A stretch of DNA of 37,840 nt from an uncultured Prevotella sp. (GTDB lineage Bacteria > Bacteroidota > Bacteroidia > Bacteroidales > Bacteroidaceae), in NCBI GenBank assembly GCA_900316015.1, contig ONBG01000034.1:1-37840 (forward strand). The letters are read 5' to 3'. This document shows positions 9,226-16,260 of the stretch, piece after piece; position 1 is the stretch's first letter; every line of letters begins with the position of its first letter. The translations under genes and the position numbers were made by a program. Below the pieces are notes generated by a model, which did no database searches, had not been told where the DNA came from, and saw only the letters and a program-made list of their open reading frames with translations.

Positions 9226-10782
9226 ATGAAAAGAATAAATATTTATATCGTATGTGCTGCGTTGGGCATCTCCCTCTTGTCCACAGCATGTAGTGACCAG
9301 TTGGACCAGGTGAATCCGAATGCGGCTACAGAGGCGACCTTCTGGAAGAATGAGTCTGATTTCACATCAGCCCTGACCGCTTGCTATACTCCGTTGAAAG
9401 TACCTTTGAATGGGGGCTATTATGGTACGCGAGGGGTGATGATGCGTATCGCGCGTGCCGATGAGGTGGACTTCCGTAATGATATCTCCGAAGTCTACCA
9501 GGCGTATAACTTCACCAACTCGAATGGCAATTCACTCTCCCAAGGCTTGTTCTATCAGTTTTATAATGGTATCTATCGTTGTAATACCGTCATGCAAAAG
9601 TTGACGGAGAAGGCGGATGTGCTCAGCAAGGACTTCATCCAGGAGACCAAGGCAGAGTGCCTCTTCCTCCGGGGACTGTATCTGTTCCAGTTGGGTAAGG
9701 AGTTCAAGGATGCTCCCCTGCGCCTGACCGCATCCCAGTCGGTGGCTGATTTCCCGTTGAAGAAATCAACCCAGAAGGAAATCTGGGACCAGGCAATTGC
9801 CGACCTGACAGAAGCTGCTCCCTTGCTTCCCATGCAACAGACCGTCAAGGTAAAGCCTACCCGTGGTGCTGCTTATGCCCTGTTAGGCAAGATCTATTTG
9901 TATGAAGAAGAGTTTGATAAAGCCATTTCCGTTTTGGAACCTTTGACCAAATCACCTTATTCTTACTCTCTTGTCAAGGATTTCAGGTGGAACTGTGATG
10001 CCGACCATGAATACAATTCAGAGAGTATCTTTGAAATCCCAATGGAAGATGTAGGTGGAACAGATGTGTGGAGCAATGGCGAGACGAACAATACCCGTCA
10101 GACCACTTCCCGTGCTGAGGAATATGCCGCACCAGAAGTAGGCGGATGGTACGAGGCTAATCCTACCGCCCAGATGATGAAAATCATGACCCAGGAAAAG
10201 GACAAGGACGGAAATTATGATTACCGGGCACGGGTTTCCGTGGCTTGGGATTATGATGGATGTTACTATTACCTGAAGCCATTCCGTGAGAAATTCGCTC
10301 AAAGCCGGTGGAACACCACATGGATCTTGAAATACCAGAACTGGGATGCAGCTTCTATCGAGGATCCTACTCCTAAGTCGATGATCAACGAGCGTGCACT
10401 CCGTTATGATGGTGTCATCCTGAACCTTGCCGAATGCTATCTCCGTAGCAAGACCCAGCAGAATCTTAGCAAGGCAGTTGCCTATATCAATATGATCCGA
10501 GAGCGTGCCAATCTGAATGATTACCAGGGAGGCATGAACTATTCCGACATCTTCAGTGACTTGGAGCATCAGCGTGCCATTGAATTCTTCGTTGAGGGAG
10601 AGCGCTTCTATGACCTCCGTCGTTGGGGACTCTTAGAGGAAAGAATGAAGACCTGCAGTGAGTTGCGTTATAAGCAGCTTGAGACAGGAAAGACTGGCAA
10701 TACCAATAAATACTATTATTACCCGATACCTTCTGCGGAATTGGAGACCAATGATCTCTGTACTCCGAATGAAGGGTGGTAA
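9226..10782 (+). CDS. SusD/RagB-family surface glycan-binding lipoprotein, pair 1
   Basis: 518 aa. The ATG at 9226 is used rather than the in-frame TTG at 9220 because MKRINIY begins a standard lipoprotein signal. The lipobox ends at Cys22 and is followed by SDQLD, an acidic stretch typical of Bacteroidetes surface export. Alpha-helical TPR-like content follows. The C-terminal region contains HQRAIEFFVEGERFYDLRRW (about residues 449-468), a hallmark of the RagB/SusD family. It forms the lid of the adjacent SusC transporter and captures glycans at the cell surface. An intrinsic terminator follows, 24 nt after the stop. Confidence 0.93.
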   Translation: MKRINIYIVCAALGISLLSTACSDQLDQVNPNAATEATFWKNESDFTSALTACYTPLKVPLNGGYYGTRGVMMRIARADEVDFRNDISEVYQAYNFTNSNGNSLSQGLFYQFYNGIYRCNTVMQKLTEKADVLSKDFIQETKAECLFLRGLYLFQLGKEFKDAPLRLTASQSVADFPLKKSTQKEIWDQAIADLTEAAPLLPMQQTVKVKPTRGAAYALLGKIYLYEEEFDKAISVLEPLTKSPYSYSLVKDFRWNCDADHEYNSESIFEIPMEDVGGTDVWSNGETNNTRQTTSRAEEYAAPEVGGWYEANPTAQMMKIMTQEKDKDGNYDYRARVSVAWDYDGCYYYLKPFREKFAQSRWNTTWILKYQNWDAASIEDPTPKSMINERALRYDGVILNLAECYLRSKTQQNLSKAVAYINMIRERANLNDYQGGMNYSDIFSDLEHQRAIEFFVEGERFYDLRRWGLLEERMKTCSELRYKQLETGKTGNTNKYYYYPIPSAELETNDLCTPNEGW

Positions 10783-10806
10783 TTTCCATCTCAATAGATA
10801 GGTCCG

Positions 10807-10836
10807 AGGCTGGGTCGTGACGGCCCAGCCTTTTTT
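10807..10836 (+). terminator. Intrinsic terminator after SusD 1
   Basis: AGGCTGGG (10807-10814) pairs perfectly with CCCAGCCT (10824-10831) around a 9-nt loop, and six T residues follow. It lies between SusD 1 and the GH2 gene. No promoter is visible between it and the GH2 start, so GH2 is probably expressed by partial readthrough. Confidence 0.85.
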
Positions 10837-10849
10837 AAAGAAGTCAATT

Positions 10850-13501
10850 ATGAACTATAAACTCTTATCATTTTTCGTCACAGCGATTTTGTTGTCGCTC
10901 TCAAGTCTCCCTGCTTTGGGGGCAGCTTCTGACCAACCCAAATTCTCAACTGCGGGCTTCTATCCTTTGCCGCATACTGGCAGGCAGGCTTATTCCATGA
11001 ACCCTGCCTGGCGCTTCTATAAAGGACATGTGGCAGGGGCTGATCGTCCAGACTTTGATGATAGGTCGTGGGAGGCGGTCTCTCTTCCGCATGGTATTGA
11101 GAACCTTCCTTCAGAAGCCAGTGGATGTGTCAACTATCAGGGGGAGGTTTGGTACCGTAAGCATTTCCGTCCGTTAGAGGAATGGAAAGGGAAGAAACTC
11201 TTCCTTCATTTTGAGGCCATCATGGGCAGGTCGAAAGTATGGGTGAACGGACAATTGGTGAAGGAACATGCCGGTGGGTTCCTTCCCGTGATCGCTGATG
11301 TATCCCGTCTCCTGAAATGGGGAGAGGAGAATGTGATAACAGTCATGGCAGACAATAGCAACGATCCAACTTATCCGCCGGGCAAGGATCAGAATGTACT
11401 CGACTTTACTTATGCCGGTGGCATCTACCGTGATTGCTGGATGATCGCGCATGAGAAGGTCTACATCACGGATCCCAATGTGGAGAATGAAGTGGCAGGT
11501 GGTGGACTCTTTGTCTCTTACGACCATGTTTCGGAGAATTCGTCAGACGTACTTGTGAAGCTCCAGGTCAGAAATTCCTCAGCCAAGGATTTCAAGGGGA
11601 ACGTTGTTTTTTGCTTGGTGGACCGGGAAGGGAAGACCGTAAAGACGATGAAGCTTCCTTTGGCTGTAAGTCAGGGACGGGCTGTTGATCTGTCCGCGAA
11701 AACCGTTGTCAGGAACCCGCACCTATGGTCGCCAGATGATCCTTACCTCTATCAGTTACGTGTCTACATGAAAGACACGAAAGGAAGGGTCGTGGATGGC
11801 TATTATCAACGGGTCGGCATTCGTAGCATCGAGTTCAAGGGAAAGGATGGATTCTGGTTGAATGGGAAGCCGTATCCAGAGCCCTTGATGGGAGCCAACA
11901 GACACCAGGAATTCGCTGTGATCGGGAATGCGCTTCCCAACAGTCTCCATTGGCGGGATGCGAAGAAATTACGGGATGCAGGCTTGCGAGTGATCCGAAA
12001 TGCGCACTATCCTCAAGATCCAGCCTTCATGGATGCCTGTGATGAATTAGGGCTTTTCGTGATCGTCAATACGCCAGGTTGGCAGTTCTGGAATGATGCA
12101 CCGTCATTTGCCGCTGGTGTGTATAGTGATATTCGGAATATCGTACGAAGAGACCGGAACCATCCTTCAGTCTGGCTGTATGAACCCATCTTGAATGAAA
12201 CCCATTATCCCGCGGATTTTGCCAAGAGAGTGCATGATATCGTGCATGAGGAATATCCTTATCCCTATTGTTATGCAGCATCTGATGCTTCAGCACGTGG
12301 GCACGAATGTTTCAAGGTACAATTTGCCCATGTACCTACCGAGGATTCCATTCCTGATTATAGTAAGGCGGACCCAACTGTGACCTATTTCACCCGGGAG
12401 TGGGGCGATAACGTGGACGACTGGAACACCCATAATTCCCCCAGTCGTGCCAGTCGATCGTGGGGAGAGGTGCCGATGCTTGTCCAGGCGCAAGGATATG
12501 CCAAGCCTGATTATCCTTATATCTGTTATGATGCGTTCTACCGCGCTACCCGTCAGTTTGTGGGGGGATGTCTTTGGCATTCTTTCGATCACCAGAGAGG
12601 TTATCATCCTGATCCTTTCTACGGAGGCATTATGGATAACTATCGTCAACCGAAATATGCTTACTATATGTTCTGTGCCCAACGTCCGCCCTATCAGAAT
12701 GAGCATCTGATTGCTGATTCTGGTCCAATGGTTTACATCGCGAATGCCATGACACCTTTCTCGCCTTCGGACGTGACCGTCTACAGTAATTGCGATGAGG
12801 TGCGCCTGACCAGAGGAATCGATGGGAAGACCTATACTTATCGGAAAGACAAGCACGCAGTGGGGATGCCTTCACCAGTCATTACATTCAAGGATGTTTG
12901 GAAGGTGATGGATGATAAGCAGGCTTCCCGCGATGGGCACCAAGACAAGTCCTATCTTTTGGCGGAAGGGCTAATGGATGGGAAAGTGGTGGCTACGGAT
13001 ACAGTGCGACCCGCCCGTCGTCCGACCCACCTCCGGCTCTTCGTCGATGATGGTGGCGTGCAGTTGAGGGCAGATGGCTCAGATATCGTAACTGTCGTAG
13101 CTGAGGTCACGGATGACAGAGGGACCGTGAAGCGCTTGAATAATGAACAAATACGTTTCGAGGTATCTGGACCGGGCAGGTTGGTTGCGGATGAAAAGTC
13201 CTTTACCAATCCACGGGCCGTTCAATGGGGAACAGCTCCAGTTCTCGTTCAATCCTCAGTAGTGCCAGGGACTATCAAGGTGACTGCATCTGTCGTATGG
13301 CAGGGAGAGGAGACACCGGTCAGCGCAGAGATTGAGATCCCTACCGTGCGTCCAGATCATCCTCTTGTTTTCAACAAGGAGGAGGCAAATGCCATTCTCT
13401 CTTATGTTACTCCGATCCCCAATATGGGAATGCAGGCGAAGAAGAACAAAGCAAGTCGTCTCAAGGATGTTGAAAAACAACAAGCGGAGTTTGAGAAATA
13501 A
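10850..13501 (+). CDS. GH2-family glycoside hydrolase (beta-galactosidase-like), exported
   Basis: 883 aa from the ATG at 10850. An in-frame GTG at 10817 lies inside the terminator and is rejected. The signal peptide ends near residue 25 (ALGA-ASDQ). A jelly-roll sugar-binding domain (about 45-205) is followed by an Ig-like domain (about 215-325), a TIM barrel containing MGANRHQE (Asn350, Arg351, His352) and a C-terminal Ig-like region (about 725-850). The acid/base is probably Glu450 in ILNETHYP and the nucleophile probably Glu517 in TREWGDN. GH2 covers beta-galactosidases, glucuronidases, mannosidases and others, and specificity cannot be read from the sequence. The gene closes the SusCD 1 locus and ends in a strong terminator. 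Confidence 0.85.
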   Translation: MNYKLLSFFVTAILLSLSSLPALGAASDQPKFSTAGFYPLPHTGRQAYSMNPAWRFYKGHVAGADRPDFDDRSWEAVSLPHGIENLPSEASGCVNYQGEVWYRKHFRPLEEWKGKKLFLHFEAIMGRSKVWVNGQLVKEHAGGFLPVIADVSRLLKWGEENVITVMADNSNDPTYPPGKDQNVLDFTYAGGIYRDCWMIAHEKVYITDPNVENEVAGGGLFVSYDHVSENSSDVLVKLQVRNSSAKDFKGNVVFCLVDREGKTVKTMKLPLAVSQGRAVDLSAKTVVRNPHLWSPDDPYLYQLRVYMKDTKGRVVDGYYQRVGIRSIEFKGKDGFWLNGKPYPEPLMGANRHQEFAVIGNALPNSLHWRDAKKLRDAGLRVIRNAHYPQDPAFMDACDELGLFVIVNTPGWQFWNDAPSFAAGVYSDIRNIVRRDRNHPSVWLYEPILNETHYPADFAKRVHDIVHEEYPYPYCYAASDASARGHECFKVQFAHVPTEDSIPDYSKADPTVTYFTREWGDNVDDWNTHNSPSRASRSWGEVPMLVQAQGYAKPDYPYICYDAFYRATRQFVGGCLWHSFDHQRGYHPDPFYGGIMDNYRQPKYAYYMFCAQRPPYQNEHLIADSGPMVYIANAMTPFSPSDVTVYSNCDEVRLTRGIDGKTYTYRKDKHAVGMPSPVITFKDVWKVMDDKQASRDGHQDKSYLLAEGLMDGKVVATDTVRPARRPTHLRLFVDDGGVQLRADGSDIVTVVAEVTDDRGTVKRLNNEQIRFEVSGPGRLVADEKSFTNPRAVQWGTAPVLVQSSVVPGTIKVTASVVWQGEETPVSAEIEIPTVRPDHPLVFNKEEANAILSYVTPIPNMGMQAKKNKASRLKDVEKQQAEFEK

Positions 13502-13517
13502 ACGTTCTATTTAGTAT

Positions 13518-13564
13518 GAGGATGTATCATCTGTCAGTTTGATGATGCATCCTCTTTTCTTTTT
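13518..13564 (+). terminator. Intrinsic terminator after GH2
   Basis: 14-nt arms (13518-13531 and 13541-13554) pair with a single G-T wobble around a 9-nt loop. TTTTCTTTTT follows. It ends the first + strand block. Confidence 0.88.
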
Positions 13565-13569
13565 AATGA

Positions 13570-13651
13570 TGTCAACCTCTTGTCAACCTTTGACAACCTC
13601 AAAACAGGTTGCAAGCCCGATAAACACTGGGTTTTGACAACCTGTCAACCT
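13570..13651. repeat. Cluster of TGWCAACCT motifs
   Basis: Five direct copies of TG(T/A)CAACCT lie at 13570, 13581, 13591, 13635 and 13643 (start positions), the last two sharing one base. One inverted copy of the core (AGGTTG) lies at 13606-13611. They sit between the convergent GH2 and DUF3298 genes. No function is evident. They could be a protein-binding array, an intergenic repeat or a recombination remnant. Nothing else is recognised in the rest of this 284-nt gap. Confidence 0.6.
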
Positions 13652-13785
13652 ATTTTGCAAAAATCGTTCACTATAAACTAAAAAATTGTTGGCTTTTGCC
13701 CACCTTTTCTCGCTATGACAGCACTCAAGGCAAGCTTGGCTCTGCTCTTGCAAAATAAAGGTCACCTTTCTATTTGTATGCCTAT

Positions 13786-14589
13786 TTACTGAATTAGGTT
13801 CTTGGCGGTTACTTTCATGAACTTTTGAACCTGATTGTAGGGGATGGTGAAGTCGGGCATTCCTGCTGCATAAGGTGCAATTTCGTATTGTCCGTAGACG
13901 AAGCGTACGCCATCTTTCATGAAAAGCGGTCCACATTGCGGTAGTGGAAGCTGGTAGATATTATCCGGGTTGATCAGTGCGTTCTGCAGCTCGCTGTCAT
14001 TTTTTAGTTTCCAGAATCTCATCAGCCCTTGCTTGATCAATTTCTGGAATCCTTCATCATAGACATTGGTGAACACTTCCCAGCCAATACGTCGCCCGTC
14101 GGCTTTACGGAAGGTCTGTCCTATGGTCGCGGTACCCCCATGGGCGCCACCTTGGTATTCATAGCAAGTATAGAGGTACGTTACATAGTTTGGCGTATCA
14201 GCTATCTTGTCGATATTGGCCTTGAACTCGTATTTCCACTCACGGTTGTCTGCCAAGCCTTCCTTCTGCAAGTCAGCTAAGTCAGTGCTATCCTTAAGGA
14301 TGACCTTATCGAGATAGAATTTCACGACGGGCATTGTGCTTGTGAGGCTTCCATCGTAGCTTCCGCCTAAGGTCTCGCTTAGGAACTCGTTAATAGCGGT
14401 CGTAATGGCAGCCGAAGAGTCAGTAGGGCAGGCAGCCTTGATGGAGAATTCACCCACTTGATTGTTGACAATGATGCTATCCTCCTTTGTGGCAACATCA
14501 CCTTGGATTGCTTTGCCTTGTGTGCAGCTCGCTGTACTCATGGCGAGTACAGCGAGTGCCAGTAATGTGATAGAATGGATGACTTTCAT
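13786..14589 (-). CDS. DUF3298-domain (RsiV-like) lipoprotein
   Basis: 267 aa. The signal sequence ends in STASC with Cys22 as a likely lipid site. No acidic export signal follows, so periplasmic attachment is more likely than surface display. The segment YEYQGGAHGG (about residues 143-152) is characteristic of DUF3298 domains, which are also found in the anti-sigma factor RsiV and related lysozyme-binding proteins. No cytoplasmic anti-sigma part or membrane helix is present, so this is not RsiV itself. It starts one base after the fumarase stop and is probably the last gene of the minus-strand operon. Its function is unknown. Confidence 0.75.
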   Translation of the reverse strand: MKVIHSITLLALAVLAMSTASCTQGKAIQGDVATKEDSIIVNNQVGEFSIKAACPTDSSAAITTAINEFLSETLGGSYDGSLTSTMPVVKFYLDKVILKDSTDLADLQKEGLADNREWKYEFKANIDKIADTPNYVTYLYTCYEYQGGAHGGTATIGQTFRKADGRRIGWEVFTNVYDEGFQKLIKQGLMRFWKLKNDSELQNALINPDNIYQLPLPQCGPLFMKDGVRFVYGQYEIAPYAAGMPDFTIPYNQVQKFMKVTAKNLIQ

Positions 14590-14590
14590 T

Positions 14591-16237
14591 TTATTTCAAG
14601 CATTTCCAGGGTTTGAGCTGCTTGAAGAAATCGTTCCCCTTGTCATCCACGAGGATGAAGGCAGGGAAGTCCTTCACGGTGATCTTCCATATGGCTTCCA
14701 TTCCCAGTTCCGGATAGGCTACACATTCGATGCTTGTGATGCAATCTTTGGAGAGAACTGCGGCTACGCCACCGATGGTGCCTAAGTAGAAACCACCATG
14801 TTTTTTGCAGGCATCTGTTACCACTTGCGTACGGTTACCCTTGGCAATCATGATAAGGCTGCCTCCATGATCCTGGAACTCGTCCACATAAGGATCCATA
14901 CGGTTGGCAGTTGTCGGTCCCATAGAACCACAAGGATAGCCTTCTGGAGTCTTTGCAGGTCCTGCGTAAAGGATAGGATGATCCTTGAAATATTGAGGCA
15001 GGTCCTCGCCTTTGTCCAATAGAGCCTTCAGCTTAGCATGGGCGATATCCCTTGCCACGATGATGGTGCCATTCAGCAGGACACGTGTGCTGACCGGATA
15101 CTTGGTGAGCTCTTGGCGCACAGCGTCGATACCCTTGTCAAGATCGATCTCAATGCCCTTTTCTCCTTCTCCGGGCTGGCGGTACTCTTCTGGGATCAGT
15201 TCGGTTGGATTATCATCCATCTTTTCGAGCCAGATACCATCCGCATTGATTTTTGCCTTGATGTTTCGGTCGGCAGAGCAGCTAACACCGAGCCCGATGG
15301 GGCAAGATGCGCCGTGGCGAGGCAGACGGATCACGCGGATGTCGTGAGCAAATGCCTTGCCACCAAACTGTGCCCCGAGCCCAATGCGATGGGCTTCTGT
15401 TAACAGCTTGTTTTCTAGGTCGATGTCGCGGAAGGCACGTCCTGTCTCATCGCCTGTCGTTGGCAGGTTATCGTAGTATTTGATGGAACCGAGCTTTACG
15501 GTGAGCAGGTTCTTCTCAGCTGATGTGCCACCGATGACGAAGCAGATATGGTAAGGAGGACAGGCTGCTGTGCCTAAGCTCTTCATCTTTTCTACTAAGA
15601 ATGGGAGCAGGGTACCCTCATTCTGGATGGTTGCCTTGGTCATGGGGTAGAAGTAAGTCTTGTTGGCAGAGCCACCACCCTTAGCGACCATGATAAAGCG
15701 GTATTCCGCTCCCTCACCAGCCTCGATGTCGATCTGGGCTGGAAGGTTACAACGGGTATTCACCTCCTCATACATCGTCAGCGGCGCATTCTGTGAATAA
15801 CGAAGATTGTCCTGTGTATAAGTGTTATAGACACCACGCGACAGAGCTTCTGCGTCATCGAAGCCCGTCCATACCTGTTGTCCCTTCTCTGCATGGATGA
15901 TGGCTGTGCCTGTATCCTGGCAGAAGGGAAGGATTCCCTTACATGCCACCTCTGCATTCCTAAGGAAGGTAAGAGCTACGTATTTGTCGTTCTCTGAGGC
16001 TTCAGGGTCTTTCAGAATAGCGGCAACCTGCTCGTTATGAGCGCGACGCAACATGAATTCAGCATCGTGGAAAGCCTGCTGGGCAAGCAATGTCAAAGCT
16101 TCCTTGCTGACTTTTAAGATCGGCTTGCCTTCGAATTCGCTAACAGAAACGCCCTCTTTGGTCAACAGACGATATTCTGTATCGTCCTTGTCAACCTGGA
16201 ACATAGGAGCGTACTTAAAATCTGGTGTATTTGCCAT
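14591..16237 (-). CDS. Class I fumarate hydratase (iron-sulfur)
   Basis: 548 aa, the full length of a fused class I enzyme. It catalyses the reversible hydration of fumarate to malate in the cytoplasm. In Bacteroidales it usually runs from malate to fumarate in the reductive branch that makes succinate. Likely [4Fe-4S] ligands are Cys106 (PFCQDTG), Cys226 (AACPPYH) and Cys320 (GVSCSADRN). Their spacing of 120 and 94 residues matches the known family pattern. Other conserved segments include GGGSANKT and [16 protein letters not shown]. The oxygen-sensitive cluster fits an anaerobe. It lies 23 nt after the M16 peptidase gene and 1 nt before the DUF3298 gene. Confidence 0.95.
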   Translation of the reverse strand: MANTPDFKYAPMFQVDKDDTEYRLLTKEGVSVSEFEGKPILKVSKEALTLLAQQAFHDAEFMLRRAHNEQVAAILKDPEASENDKYVALTFLRNAEVACKGILPFCQDTGTAIIHAEKGQQVWTGFDDAEALSRGVYNTYTQDNLRYSQNAPLTMYEEVNTRCNLPAQIDIEAGEGAEYRFIMVAKGGGSANKTYFYPMTKATIQNEGTLLPFLVEKMKSLGTAACPPYHICFVIGGTSAEKNLLTVKLGSIKYYDNLPTTGDETGRAFRDIDLENKLLTEAHRIGLGAQFGGKAFAHDIRVIRLPRHGASCPIGLGVSCSADRNIKAKINADGIWLEKMDDNPTELIPEEYRQPGEGEKGIEIDLDKGIDAVRQELTKYPVSTRVLLNGTIIVARDIAHAKLKALLDKGEDLPQYFKDHPILYAGPAKTPEGYPCGSMGPTTANRMDPYVDEFQDHGGSLIMIAKGNRTQVVTDACKKHGGFYLGTIGGVAAVLSKDCITSIECVAYPELGMEAIWKITVKDFPAFILVDDKGNDFFKQLKPWKCLK

Positions 16238-16260
16238 AATGTTTTTTGTTTATAAATTGT

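Noticed and set aside
10817-10849. GTG start for GH2 at 10817
   Set aside because: It lies inside the intrinsic terminator stem-loop; the ATG at 10850 starts a proper signal peptide.
12290-12856. 188-aa open frame on the minus strand inside GH2
   Set aside because: Antisense shadow of a conserved catalytic domain; no independent support.
13757-13769. Possible terminator of the minus-strand operon (AAAGGTCACCTTT)
   Set aside because: The short near-palindrome has almost no loop and no convincing T-run; too weak to call.
13583-13936. 117-aa minus-strand frame across the TGWCAACCT cluster
   Set aside because: It overlaps the DUF3298 gene end in another frame and reads through the repeat; no domain seen.
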